Shown here: positions 35,765-44,435 of the stretch, in pieces | Position numbering within the stretch: the stretch's first letter is position 1 | Layout: each line of letters begins with the position of its first letter | NCBI RefSeq assembly: GCF_015223355.1 | Contig: NZ_JADFFK010000003.1 | Span: 124,001 to 188,000 of the forward strand | Source of the DNA: Salipiger mangrovisoli | Lineage (GTDB): Bacteria > Pseudomonadota > Alphaproteobacteria > Rhodobacterales > Rhodobacteraceae | Reading direction: 5' to 3' | Length of the DNA: 64,000 nucleotides | The notes under the pieces: generated by a model | The model's database searches: none | Told to the model about the DNA's origin: nothing | The model's input: the letters and a program-made list of their open reading frames with translations, nothing else | Translations under genes and position numbers: made by a program

Positions 35765-38179
35765 ATGGAAGCTCTGGGGCGCAACGGCGAGGCCGTGTTG
35801 AAATGGTTCGAGGACCTGCGGCGCGAGGACGTGCCGGAGGTCGGCGGCAAGAACGCCTCGCTCGGCGAGATGGTGGCGCGGCTGGCAGCCGAGGGCATCC
35901 GCGTGCCGCCGGGGTTCGCCACCACCGCCGCCGCCTATCGCCGCTACATCGCCGCGAACCGGCTCGACCGGGTGCTGACCGAAACGCTCGGCCAGCTTGC
36001 CGAAGGGCGGCTCGCGCTGACCGAGGCCGGGCAGCGCATCCGCGCGGCGGTGGCCTCTGGCAATTGGCCCGAGGACATCGAACAGGCGATCCGTGCGGCC
36101 TATCGCGCGCTTGCAGAGCGCGCGGGGGAAACCGATCCCGCCGTGGCTGTGCGATCCTCTGCCACAGCCGAGGATCTGCCCGACGCCAGCTTCGCGGGCC
36201 AGCAGGAGACCTTTCTGAACATCCGCGGCGAGGCGGCGCTGCTTGCGGCCTGCCGCCGCTGCTTTGCCTCGCTCTTCACCGACCGGGCGATCGCCTACCG
36301 GCGGCTCAAGGGCTACGACGATCCCGCGGTGGCGCTGTCGGTCGGCGTGCAGCTCATGGTCCGCGCTGACGAGGGCGGATCGGGCGTGATGTTCAGCCTC
36401 GACACCGAAAGCGGCTTCGACAAGCTGGTGCTGATCAACGCCGCCTGGGGGCTCGGCGAGACCGTCGTGCAGGGCGCGGTGAGCCCGGACGAGTACCAGG
36501 TCTACAAGCCTTTCCTTGACCGGGCGGACTGCGTGCCGATCCTGCACAAGGCGCTCGGAGCCAAAGAAATCAAGATGATCTATGGCGCGGGCGAGGGGAC
36601 GCCGACCCGCACGGTGCCGACCGCCAGGGCCGAACGCGAGAGCTTCGTGCTGTCCGACGACGAGATCCTCGAACTGTCGCGCATGGCGGTGAAGATCGAG
36701 CGCCACTACGGTCAGCCGATGGATATGGAATGGGCACGCGACGGGCGGGCAGGGCCGCTCTACATCCTGCAGGCCCGGCCCGAAACGGTGCAGTCGCGCC
36801 AGGAAAGCCACGCCTTCCGCCGCTACCGGCTCGGCGCGACCGGCCCGGCGCTGCTCACCGGGCTCAGCGTCGGCACCGCAGTGGCGACGGGCGAGGTCTG
36901 CCTGATCGACAGCGCCGCGGACATCGGGCGCTTCCGAGACGGCGCGGTGCTGGTCACCTCGACCACCGATCCCGACTGGGTGCCGATCATGAAGCGCGCC
37001 GCCGCCATCGTCACCGACCACGGCGGCCGCACCTCGCATGCCGCGATCATCAGCCGCGAACTCGGCGTGCCGGCCATCGTCGGCACCGGGAGAGCCACGC
37101 ACCTGCTGCACGACGGCCAGATGGTCACGATCTCTTGTGCGGGGGGCGACGAGGGGGTGATCTACGCCGGGGCGGCCGAGTTCAAGGTCGAAGAGACGCG
37201 GCTCGACGAGATCCCCGCGACCCGCACGAAGGTGATGCTCAACATGGCCAACCCGGCCGCCGCGACGCGCTGGTGGCGGCTGCCGGCGGACGGGGTCGGG
37301 CTGGCGCGCATGGAGTTCGTGATCTCGAACGAGGTGAAGCTGCACCCGCTGGCGCTGACTCGCTTCGATCGCTTGCCCGCGGGTCCGGAGCGCGACGCCA
37401 TCGACCGGCTCACCGGCGGCTATGCCGATCGCACGGAGTATTTCGTCGAGACGCTGGCCCGCGGCCTGTCGCGCATCGCGGCGACCTGGTACCCCAACCC
37501 GGCGATCATCCGGATGAGCGATTTCAAGACCAATGAATACGCCGGGCTGCTGGGCGGCGCGGCTTTCGAGCCGCAGGAGGCGAACCCGATGATCGGCTTT
37601 CGCGGCGCCTCGCGCTACTACTCCGAGGCCTACCGCGACGGCTTCGCGCTGGAATGCCGCGCCATCCGCCGCCTGCGCGAGACCATGGGCTTTCGCAATG
37701 CCGTTGTGATGATCCCCTTCTGCCGCACCGTGACCGAGGCCGACCGGGTGCTCGAGGTGATGGCCGAGAACGGGCTCCGGCGCGGCGAGGACGGACTCGA
37801 GGTCTACGTGATGTGCGAGATTCCGGCCAATGTGATCGAGGCCGAGGCCTTCGCCGAGCGTTTCGACGGCTTCTCCATCGGCTCCAACGATCTCACCCAG
37901 TTGACGCTCGGGGTCGACCGCGACTCCGAGGCGCTGTCCGGCCTCTTCTCCGAGCGCGATCCGGCGGTGCTGTGGATGATCGAGACGGTCATCGCCAAGG
38001 CCCGCAGGGCGGGGCGCAAGATCGGTCTCTGCGGGCAGGCGCCCAGCAATCACCCCGATTTCGCCCGGCTGCTGGTGCGCGCCGGCATCGACAGCATTTC
38101 GGTCACGCCGGACAGCTTCCTTGCGGTGAAGCGGCACGTGGCCGAGGCAGAGGCGGCAGAGCAGGCCCCGCTGTCCTGA
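35765..38179 (+). CDS. ppsA: Phosphoenolpyruvate synthase
   Basis: The ATG at 35765 follows GGGAGGATGGCGG. The 804 residues have the full order: an ATP-grasp PEP/pyruvate-binding domain (VGGKNASLGEM near the start, VAVRSSATAEDLPDASFAGQ), the swivelling phosphohistidine domain with TSHAAIISRELGVPAIVG, and a C-terminal TIM barrel ending in the catalytic-Cys motif GLCGQAPSNH. It converts pyruvate, ATP and water to PEP, AMP and phosphate, the entry to gluconeogenesis. That suits growth on the aromatic acids degraded by the genes to the right. A likely FNR-type box lies upstream, and ppsA ends before a repeat and hairpin region. Confidence 0.95.
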   Translation: MEALGRNGEAVLKWFEDLRREDVPEVGGKNASLGEMVARLAAEGIRVPPGFATTAAAYRRYIAANRLDRVLTETLGQLAEGRLALTEAGQRIRAAVASGNWPEDIEQAIRAAYRALAERAGETDPAVAVRSSATAEDLPDASFAGQQETFLNIRGEAALLAACRRCFASLFTDRAIAYRRLKGYDDPAVALSVGVQLMVRADEGGSGVMFSLDTESGFDKLVLINAAWGLGETVVQGAVSPDEYQVYKPFLDRADCVPILHKALGAKEIKMIYGAGEGTPTRTVPTARAERESFVLSDDEILELSRMAVKIERHYGQPMDMEWARDGRAGPLYILQARPETVQSRQESHAFRRYRLGATGPALLTGLSVGTAVATGEVCLIDSAADIGRFRDGAVLVTSTTDPDWVPIMKRAAAIVTDHGGRTSHAAIISRELGVPAIVGTGRATHLLHDGQMVTISCAGGDEGVIYAGAAEFKVEETRLDEIPATRTKVMLNMANPAAATRWWRLPADGVGLARMEFVISNEVKLHPLALTRFDRLPAGPERDAIDRLTGGYADRTEYFVETLARGLSRIAATWYPNPAIIRMSDFKTNEYAGLLGGAAFEPQEANPMIGFRGASRYYSEAYRDGFALECRAIRRLRETMGFRNAVVMIPFCRTVTEADRVLEVMAENGLRRGEDGLEVYVMCEIPANVIEAEAFAERFDGFSIGSNDLTQLTLGVDRDSEALSGLFSERDPAVLWMIETVIAKARRAGRKIGLCGQAPSNHPDFARLLVRAGIDSISVTPDSFLAVKRHVAEAEAAEQAPLS

Positions 38180-38237
38180 GACCGGCCAGGGCCGCCGAAT
38201 CCCGCGACGGGCCGCGCGACGGCGCGGGCTGAGAGCT

Positions 38238-38259
38238 GCGTATTTGGAAAGAGAAGAAG
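38238..38259 (+). repeat. Intergenic 22-base repeat, copy 1
   Basis: One of three identical 22-base copies in the window (also 40310-40331 and, inverted, 51809-51830). It begins GCGTATTTGG and ends GAGAAGAAG. This copy lies after ppsA. Its end AGAAGAAG (38252-38259) pairs with CTTCTTCT at 38274-38281, and a TAAATATCCCTGGGGG stretch follows, resembling short intergenic elements I recall as common in Rhodobacteraceae. Confidence 0.75.
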
Positions 38260-38314
38260 CGGCGGGTCGCGTTCTTCTTCTAGGTCTAAATATCCCTGGG
38301 GGAGCCCGGAGGGC

Positions 38315-38329
38315 GGGGGCGGAGCCCCC
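38315..38329. terminator. GC-rich hairpin between ppsA and marR
   Basis: GGGGGC, loop GGA, GCCCCC: a perfect six-pair stem 135 bases after the ppsA stop and 18 bases from the marR stop, both genes converging here. There is no T-run, so it may act as a weak bidirectional terminator or an RNA-stabilising hairpin. Confidence 0.4.
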
Positions 38330-38346
38330 GTGCCTCGGCGGCAGGT

Positions 38347-38799
38347 TCAGCGCAGCCTGTCGAGCAGCACCCGGAGCTTGCGGGCGTCGCGCTGGCCAAG
38401 CCGGCGCTCGAGGGCGGCCTCGTAGTCCTGCGCGGCGCGGCAGAGGTGGCGAAAGGCCTCCTGGCCCGGAGCGCGCAGCGACAGGCGCTCGCTGCGCCGG
38501 TCCTCGGGGCTGGTGACGCGGGTCAGGAATCGCTTCTCCTCCAGCGCGCGGACAGCGCGCGACACCTTTGTCTTGTGGATCGAGGCGCTGTCCGAGATCT
38601 CCTTGGCGCTCATGTCGCCGTGGCGGCCGAGGTGGAACAGCACGCGCCACTCGGTGCGGAGCATCCCGTAGCGGTCGCGATAGTTCTTTGAAAACACGTC
38701 GCTCTGCGCCTCGGCGGCCTGATTGAGCAAGTAGGGCGTGAAGCTGGAAAGCTCGAAGAAATCATCGGTTTCTCCGGCGTCTGCCAATTTCCTGACCAC
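38347..38799 (-). CDS. MarR-family regulator of the homogentisate operon
   Basis: The 150-residue winged-helix protein has the recognition region MSAKEISDSASIHKTKVSRAVRALEEKRFLTR followed by the wing SPEDRRSERLSL. It is divergent from hmgA, and the 74 bases between start codons contain an ideal operator (38814-38839), so it very probably represses hmgA and the following genes and itself. The effector is likely a pathway intermediate, but this cannot be read from sequence. Confidence 0.9.
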   Translation of the reverse strand: MVRKLADAGETDDFFELSSFTPYLLNQAAEAQSDVFSKNYRDRYGMLRTEWRVLFHLGRHGDMSAKEISDSASIHKTKVSRAVRALEEKRFLTRVTSPEDRRSERLSLRAPGQEAFRHLCRAAQDYEAALERRLGQRDARKLRVLLDRLR

Positions 38800-38813
38800 G
38801 GTGAGAATCCCCC

Positions 38814-38839
38814 TTGTTAGTTACAAAAGTAACTAACAA
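38814..38839. promoter_or_regulatory. MarR-type operator, perfect 11-base inverted repeat
   Basis: TTGTTAGTTAC, four-base spacer AAAA, GTAACTAACAA. A perfect 26-base dyad, 15 bases upstream of the marR start and 35 bases before hmgA. Symmetry, AT-richness and position between divergent genes make it a strong candidate for the binding site of the adjacent MarR repressor. Confidence 0.85.
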
Positions 38840-38873
38840 CATGTCATCAATACGTCGAGGGAGGACTTCGGAG

Positions 38874-40241
38874 ATGAACGACCTGAGCAAGATCTCGGGC
38901 CTGACGCGCGCCGCGGGCATCAGTGCGCTGCACGAGGGCTACATGCCCGGCTTCGGCAATGATTTCGAAACCGAGGCGCTGCCGGGCGCGCTGCCCGACG
39001 GGATGAACTCGCCGCAACGCTGCGCCTACGGGCTCTACGGCGAGCAGCTCTCGGGCACCGCCTTCACCGCGCCGAGCCATCAGAACGAGCGCACCTGGTG
39101 CTACCGCATCCGCCCGGCGGTGAAGCACGTTGGGCGCTTTGCGAAGATCGACGTGCCCTACTGGCAGAGCGCGCCCAACGTCGATCCCGATGTGATCAGC
39201 CTTGGCCAGTACCGCTGGGATCCCGTGCCGCATTCGCAGGAGAGCCTGACCTGGCTCAGCGGAATGCGCACGATGACCACCGCGGGCGACGTCTACACGC
39301 AGGTCGGCATGGCGAGCCATATCTACCTCGTCACCGCCTCGATGCAGGACGAGTATTTCTATTCCGCCGACAGCGAACTCCTCGTGGTGCCGCAGGAGGG
39401 GCGCCTGCGCTTCTGCACCGAGCTCGGGGTGATCGACCTCGAGCCCAAAGAGATCGCCATCCTGCCGCGCGGGTTGGTCTACCGCGTCGAGCTGATCGAC
39501 GGTCCGGCGCGCGGCTTCGTCTGCGAGAATTACGGCCAGAAGTTCGACCTGCCGGGCCGCGGCCCGATCGGCGCCAATTGCATGGCCAACCGCCGCGACT
39601 TCAAGACACCGGTTGCCGCCTTCGAGGACCGCGAGGTGAAGAGCCGCGTGGTGATCAAGTGGCAGGGGCAGTTCCACGAGACCTGGATCGGGCATTCGCC
39701 GCTCGACGTGGTGGCCTGGCATGGCAATTACGCGCCGGTGAAATACGATCTGCGCACCTACTGCCCTGTCGGCGCGGTGCTCTTCGATCACCCGGACCCG
39801 TCGATCTTCACCGTGCTGACCGCCCCCTCGGGCGTCGAGGGCACCGCCAACATCGACTTCGTGCTGTTCCGCGAGCGCTGGATGGTGGCCGAGAACACCT
39901 TCCGCCCGCCGTGGTACCACAAGAACGTCATGTCCGAGCTGATGGGCAACATCTACGGCGAGTATGACGCCAAGCCGCAGGGCTTCGTGCCGGGCGGCAT
40001 GAGCCTGCACAACATGATGCTGCCGCACGGGCCGGACAACGAGGCCTTCGAGAAGGCCAGCTTCGGCGAGCTGAAGCCGGGCAAGCTCGACAACACGATG
40101 AGCTTCATGTTCGAGACCCGCTTCCCGCAGCACCTTACGCGCTTCGCCGCGCAGGAGGCGCCGCTGCAGGACGACTACATCGATTGCTGGGACAGCCTGA
40201 AGAAGCGCTTCGACGGCACGCCCGAGGGCAACTGCGACTGA
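38874..40241 (+). CDS. hmgA: Homogentisate 1,2-dioxygenase
   Basis: The ATG at 38874 has GGGAGGA ten bases upstream; 455 residues result. The start [20 protein letters not shown] and the central [16 protein letters not shown] are family hallmarks. The iron-site region contains [24 protein letters not shown] and [15 protein letters not shown], supplying the His and Glu ligands. It opens the ring of homogentisate to 4-maleylacetoacetate, the central step of Tyr/Phe and hydroxyphenylacetate breakdown. First gene of the catabolic operon that continues with fah, a hydroxylase and maiA, controlled by the divergent MarR. Confidence 0.97.
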   Translation: MNDLSKISGLTRAAGISALHEGYMPGFGNDFETEALPGALPDGMNSPQRCAYGLYGEQLSGTAFTAPSHQNERTWCYRIRPAVKHVGRFAKIDVPYWQSAPNVDPDVISLGQYRWDPVPHSQESLTWLSGMRTMTTAGDVYTQVGMASHIYLVTASMQDEYFYSADSELLVVPQEGRLRFCTELGVIDLEPKEIAILPRGLVYRVELIDGPARGFVCENYGQKFDLPGRGPIGANCMANRRDFKTPVAAFEDREVKSRVVIKWQGQFHETWIGHSPLDVVAWHGNYAPVKYDLRTYCPVGAVLFDHPDPSIFTVLTAPSGVEGTANIDFVLFRERWMVAENTFRPPWYHKNVMSELMGNIYGEYDAKPQGFVPGGMSLHNMMLPHGPDNEAFEKASFGELKPGKLDNTMSFMFETRFPQHLTRFAAQEAPLQDDYIDCWDSLKKRFDGTPEGNCD

Positions 40242-40251
40242 GCCGGAAGGG

Positions 40252-40285
40252 GAGGGGGCGCTGCCCCCTCTTGGCCTGCGGCCAA
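40252..40285. terminator. Two back-to-back perfect hairpins after hmgA
   Basis: GAGGGGGC, loop GCT, GCCCCCTC (40252-40270) is followed at once by TTGGCC, loop TGC, GGCCAA (40271-40285). Both stems are perfect. There is no T-run, so complete termination is doubtful; they may lower read-through or protect the hmgA mRNA end, changing the ratio of hmgA to downstream products. Confidence 0.55.
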
Positions 40286-40309
40286 TTCACCCCCGGCGTA
40301 TTTGGCCCG

Positions 40310-40331
40310 GCGTATTTGGAAAGAGAAGAAG
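40310..40331 (+). repeat. Intergenic 22-base repeat, copy 2
   Basis: Identical to the copies at 38238 and 51809. A partial copy (CCGGCGTATTTGG) immediately precedes it. It lies in the leader of the fumarylacetoacetase gene, ending 26 bases before its ATG and upstream of the ribosome binding site. Confidence 0.75.
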
Positions 40332-40357
40332 GGGCCCCGGGTCCCGGAAGGACGAGA

Positions 40358-41599
40358 ATGAGCTTGATGCAGAGCTGGGTTGGCGGAGCCAATGAGCCCG
40401 GCTGCGACTTTCCGCTGAACAATCTGCCCTACGGGGTTTTCGACGCCGGCCGCGGCGCGCGCATGGGCGTGGCGATCGGGGGTTTCGTGCTCGACGTGGG
40501 CGCGGTGGATCACGGGCTGGATGCGGCGCTTTTCGCCGCGCCGTCGTGGAACGCGGTGATGGCCGCCGGCCCGGAGGTCTGGGCGGCGCTGCGCGCGCGG
40601 CTGACGGAGCTTCTGGGCGATGAGGCGCATCGCGCCGCCGTCGAGCCGCATCTGGTGCCGCTGGAGCGCGTGTCTTTGCACATGCCTTTCACGGTCAGCG
40701 AATTCACCGATTTCTACGCCTCGAAAAACCACGCGGTCAACGTCGGCACCATGTTCCGCGGCGCGGAGAACGCGCTGCCGCCGAACTGGCTGTCGATCCC
40801 CATCGGCTACAATGGCCGGGCCTCCTCGGTGGTGGTCTCGGGCACCGAAGTCTCTCGCCCCTGGGGCCAGCTGAAAGGGCCGCAGGACGAACTGCCGCGC
40901 TTCGCGCCCTGCGCGCGCTTCGACCTCGAGCTGGAGATGGGCGCGATCGTCGGCACGCCGTCGCGGGGCATGGTCTCGGTCGCCGAGGCGGATGCGATGA
41001 TCTTCGGCTACGTGCTGCTCAACGACTGGTCGGCGCGCGACATCCAAGCCTGGGAGTACCAGCCGCTCGGGCCGTTCCAGGCCAAGGCGACGGCAACCAG
41101 CATCAGCCCGTGGATCGTCACCGCCGCGGCGCTGGCGCCGTTCCGCACCGGCACGCCGGAGCGCGAGCGGGAGCTGTTGCCCTATCTGCGCGAACCCGGC
41201 CCGATGCTCTACGACATCGACCTCGAGGTGGCGCTGGCACCGGAGGGGAGCGAGGAGACGGTGATCGCCCGCACCAACTACGCCGAGATGTACTACTCGG
41301 CAGCGCAGCAGCTCTGCCATCACACCACCAGCGGCTGCGCCATGCGCACCGGCGACCTGCTGGGATCGGGCACGATCTCGGGCAGCACGCCCGGCAGCCG
41401 CGGCTCGCTGCTGGAGATGAGCTGGGGTGGCAAGGAGCCGCTGGAACTGCCCGGCGGCGCGACCCGCAGCTTCCTCGAGGATGGCGACACTCTGACCCTG
41501 CGCGGTGCGGCGCAGGGCGACGGCTACCGCATCGGCTTCGGTGCCTGCGCGGGCAAGGTTCTGCCCGCCGTGCCGCAGCCCGACTGGACCGAGGAATGA
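40358..41599 (+). CDS. fahA: Fumarylacetoacetase
   Basis: The ATG at 40358 follows GGAAGGACGAG, giving 413 residues. Family motifs are FTVSEFTDFYASKNHAVNVG near the metal site, RFDLELEMGAIVGTPSRG, LLNDWSARDIQAWEYQPLGPFQAK, and the C-terminal GDLLGSGTISGSTPGSRGS. The enzyme hydrolyses fumarylacetoacetate to fumarate and acetoacetate, the last step of the homogentisate pathway. It follows hmgA after 116 bases containing hairpins and a repeat, and is 11 bases before the metallo-beta-lactamase-fold gene. Confidence 0.95.
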   Translation: MSLMQSWVGGANEPGCDFPLNNLPYGVFDAGRGARMGVAIGGFVLDVGAVDHGLDAALFAAPSWNAVMAAGPEVWAALRARLTELLGDEAHRAAVEPHLVPLERVSLHMPFTVSEFTDFYASKNHAVNVGTMFRGAENALPPNWLSIPIGYNGRASSVVVSGTEVSRPWGQLKGPQDELPRFAPCARFDLELEMGAIVGTPSRGMVSVAEADAMIFGYVLLNDWSARDIQAWEYQPLGPFQAKATATSISPWIVTAAALAPFRTGTPERERELLPYLREPGPMLYDIDLEVALAPEGSEETVIARTNYAEMYYSAAQQLCHHTTSGCAMRTGDLLGSGTISGSTPGSRGSLLEMSWGGKEPLELPGGATRSFLEDGDTLTLRGAAQGDGYRIGFGACAGKVLPAVPQPDWTEE

Positions 41600-41610
41600 A
41601 GGAGGCCCCA

Positions 41611-42561
41611 ATGGCAAAGGCATTCGCGTCGCAAGGCGACATGGAAGAGAAGAAGATCAGCTTCACCGAGGTCGGCGAGGGGCTTTATGCCTTCACCGCC
41701 GAGGGCGATCCCAACACCGGCGTCATCATCGGCGACGAGAGCGTGATGATCGTCGAGGCGCAGGCCACGCCGCGGCTGGCGCGCAAGGTCATCGACTGCG
41801 TGCGCTCGGTCACCGACAAGCCGATCAGCCACCTCGTGCTGACGCATTACCATGCCGTGCGGGTGCTTGGCGCCTCGGCCTATGGCGCGCGCGAGATCAT
41901 CATGTCGGACGAGGCCGCCGCCATGGTGGAAGAACGCGGGCAGGAGGACTGGGACAGCGAGTTCGGCCGTTTCCCGCGGCTCTTCCAGGGGCATGAGGAA
42001 ATCCCCGGGCTGACCCGCCCCACGACCACCTTCAGCGACCGGATGACCGTCTACCTCGGCAAGCGCCGGGTCGACATCATGCATCTCGGCCGCGCCCATA
42101 CCGCCGGCGACGCGGTGATCTGGGTGCCCGACCAGGAGGTAATGTTCACCGGCGACATCGTCGAGTTCCACTCGGCCTGCTACTGCGGCGACGGCCATTT
42201 CGCCGACTGGCCCGAAACGCTTGCCAACATCGCCAGCTTCGAGCCCAAGGCCATCGCGCCGGGCCGCGGTGACGCGCTGGTGGGCGAGGCAAAGGTGATG
42301 CAGGCACTGGAGAACACCGCCGATTTCGTGCGCTCGACCTACAAGCCCGTGGCCCGCGTCGTGGCCCGCGGCGGCACGCTCAAGGAGGCCTGGGACGCGG
42401 TGCGCGCCGAGTGCGATCCGAAGTTCGCCGACTATGCGATCTACGAGCATTGCCTGCCGTTCAACGTCGGCCGCGCCTACGACGAGGCCCGCGGCATCGA
42501 CACCCCCCGCGTCTGGACCGCCGAGCGCGATCAGCAGATGTGGGCCGACCTGCAAGGCTGA
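41611..42561 (+). CDS. Metallo-beta-lactamase-fold protein with degraded metal site
   Basis: The ATG at 41611 follows AAGGAGG; 316 residues. The fold is clear, but the metal motif HxHxDH reads H79-Y-H81-A-V83-R84, losing Asp and the last His. His163 (GRAHTAGD) and Asp182 (FTGD) are kept, and the usual later His (PGHG) is Arg219 (APGRGD). A standard binuclear zinc hydrolase is therefore unlikely; a mononuclear or non-metal function is possible. It sits between fah and the flavin hydroxylase, so it should serve homogentisate or a related aromatic route, but its reaction is unknown. Confidence 0.85.
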   Translation: MAKAFASQGDMEEKKISFTEVGEGLYAFTAEGDPNTGVIIGDESVMIVEAQATPRLARKVIDCVRSVTDKPISHLVLTHYHAVRVLGASAYGAREIIMSDEAAAMVEERGQEDWDSEFGRFPRLFQGHEEIPGLTRPTTTFSDRMTVYLGKRRVDIMHLGRAHTAGDAVIWVPDQEVMFTGDIVEFHSACYCGDGHFADWPETLANIASFEPKAIAPGRGDALVGEAKVMQALENTADFVRSTYKPVARVVARGGTLKEAWDAVRAECDPKFADYAIYEHCLPFNVGRAYDEARGIDTPRVWTAERDQQMWADLQG

Positions 42562-42627
42562 CGCACAACAAGATGCGCGCGCGGGCCGGTCGAGGAGCCG
42601 GACCGCGCGCACAAGGGAGGAGAGACC

Positions 42628-44241
42628 ATGCCCGCATATAGCTACGCCCCGCAGCCCTTCGTGCGCCCGCCCGAGCTGGACGGCGGCGCCACCGGCGCGC
42701 CGGTCGCCATCGTCGGCGCCGGACCGATCGGGCTTGCCATGGCGATCGATCTAGCGCTTCAGGGCATCCGCTCGGTGGTGCTCGACGACAACAACGTCGT
42801 CTCGGTGGGCAGCCGGGCGATCTGCTGGGCCAAGCGCACGCTCGAGATCTTCGACCGGCTGGGCGTCGGCGAGCGCATGCTGGAGAAGGGCGTGACCTGG
42901 AAAGTCGGGCGGCTCTTCCATGGCGACGAGGAGGTCTACAGCTTCGACCTGCTGCCCGAGGACGGCCATAAGTACCCGGCCTTCATCAATCTTCAGCAAT
43001 ATTACGTCGAGCAGTACCTTCTCGACCGCGCCCGCGAGTTCCCTGGTCTTATCGACATCCGCTTCCTGTCAAAGGTGGTGGACCATGCGGCTCGGGCGGA
43101 CGGCGTGTCGCTGACCGTCGAGACCCCCGAGGGCAGCTACGAGCTGGCAGCGGAGTGGCTGCTGGCCTGCGACGGGGCGAAGTCTGCGACGCGCGCGCGC
43201 ATGGGGCTCGATTTCACCGGCCAGACCTTCGAGGAACAGTTCCTCATCGCCGACATCGAGATGGACGAGAGCCCCTTTGGCGATCACGGCATCGCCGAGC
43301 GCTGGTTCTGGTTCGACCCGACCTTCCACCCCGGCAAGTCGGCGCTGCTGCACGCGCAGCCCGACAATATCTACCGCATCGATCTGCAACTCGACCTTGG
43401 CGCCGACGCCAAGGTGGAAGCCAGCGAGGCGAAGGTGATCCCGCGCATCAAGGCGATCGTCGGCGACAAGCCGTTCCGGCTCGACTGGCTGTCGGTCTAC
43501 AAGTTCCGCTGCATCAAGCTGGATCGCTTCGTGCATGGCCGCGTGGTCTTTGTCGGCGACAGCGCCCATGTGGTCAGCCCCTTCGGCGCGCGCGGCGGCA
43601 ACGGCGGCATCCAGGACGTGGACAACCTCGGCTGGAAGCTGGCGGCGGTGCTGAAGGGCGAGGCCGACGAGGCGCTGATCGAGAGCTACCACGAGGAGCG
43701 TTCGCACGGGTCGGCGGAGAACATCCTCAACTCCTCGCGCTCGACCAACTTCATGACGCCGAAGACCGGGATCGAGGCGCTGTTCCGCCGCGAGACGCTG
43801 CGCATGGCGCATGACCAGCCCTTCGCGCGGCGGCTGATCAACTCGGGACGGCTGTCGCTGCCCTGCTCGCTGGAAGGCTTCGCGCTGCAGACGCCGGGCG
43901 AAGGCCTCGTGCGTCCGGGCCAGCCGATGGTGGATGCGCCGGTGGGCAACGGCTGGCTGCTGCCGCTGGTGCAGGGGGCGTTCTCGCTGGTCGGCTTCGG
44001 GGAAATCGACTTGCCCGACGTGGGGATCCGCCGGATCGGGATAGGCCAGAGCGACATGGGCTACGAAACCCGTGACGACCGGGGCGGCTACGCGCTTCAG
44101 CGCTATGGCACGGGCGTGGCCTATCTCGTCCGTCCGGATGGCCATGCCGCCGCAGTGTTCCACGGCGAGGTGCCGGAGGCGGGTCTGAAAGAGGCGCTGG
44201 CCCGCGCCATGGGCCGCAGCTGTGAAAGGGAGATGGCGTGA
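42628..44241 (+). CDS. FAD-dependent aromatic-ring hydroxylase
   Basis: The 537-residue flavoprotein monooxygenase is of the PheA/TfdB/MhpA type. The FAD-binding GxGxxG is VAIVGAGPIGLAMAIDLAL, the second motif is WLLACDGAKSATR, and the third FAD motif is GRVVFVGDSAHVVSPFGARGGNGGIQD. The C-terminal thioredoxin-like tail is present. It would use NAD(P)H and O2 to hydroxylate a phenolic acid. In this operon it probably makes homogentisate, for instance from a hydroxyphenylacetate, or prepares a related diphenol; the substrate is inference. It is coupled to the next small gene by TGATG. Confidence 0.9.
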   Translation: MPAYSYAPQPFVRPPELDGGATGAPVAIVGAGPIGLAMAIDLALQGIRSVVLDDNNVVSVGSRAICWAKRTLEIFDRLGVGERMLEKGVTWKVGRLFHGDEEVYSFDLLPEDGHKYPAFINLQQYYVEQYLLDRAREFPGLIDIRFLSKVVDHAARADGVSLTVETPEGSYELAAEWLLACDGAKSATRARMGLDFTGQTFEEQFLIADIEMDESPFGDHGIAERWFWFDPTFHPGKSALLHAQPDNIYRIDLQLDLGADAKVEASEAKVIPRIKAIVGDKPFRLDWLSVYKFRCIKLDRFVHGRVVFVGDSAHVVSPFGARGGNGGIQDVDNLGWKLAAVLKGEADEALIESYHEERSHGSAENILNSSRSTNFMTPKTGIEALFRRETLRMAHDQPFARRLINSGRLSLPCSLEGFALQTPGEGLVRPGQPMVDAPVGNGWLLPLVQGAFSLVGFGEIDLPDVGIRRIGIGQSDMGYETRDDRGGYALQRYGTGVAYLVRPDGHAAAVFHGEVPEAGLKEALARAMGRSCEREMA

Positions 44242-44435
44242 TGCGCGAGACCTACGAGATGGGACTTGGCGCCCGTGGCGACGAAGCCTACGAGGCGCTG
44301 ATGGCGGCGCACGAGGGGCTGACCGAGGCGCAGAGCCATGCGCTCAACGTGCGGATCGTGCTGCTGCTGGCCAACCGCTTCGGCGACGTGGATGCGCTGA
44401 AGACGATCCTCGAGACGGCACGCTCCTATGCCTGA
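44241..44435 (+). CDS. DUF2783 family small protein
   Basis: A 64-residue protein from the ATG at 44241 (a GTG at 44238 is possible). The pattern ALMAAHEGLTEAQSHALNVRIVLLLANRFGD matches DUF2783, small helical proteins often found next to flavin aromatic hydroxylases. It overlaps the hydroxylase stop by one base and maiA by eight. It may be a stabilising or regulatory partner of the hydroxylase; no activity is known. Confidence 0.8.
   Translation: MRETYEMGLGARGDEAYEALMAAHEGLTEAQSHALNVRIVLLLANRFGDVDALKTILETARSYA

Noticed and set aside
35708-38650. Very long leftward open frame (about 980 codons) opposite ppsA
   Set aside because: It covers ppsA entirely in antisense, lacks a ribosome binding site and has a composition typical of a shadow frame.
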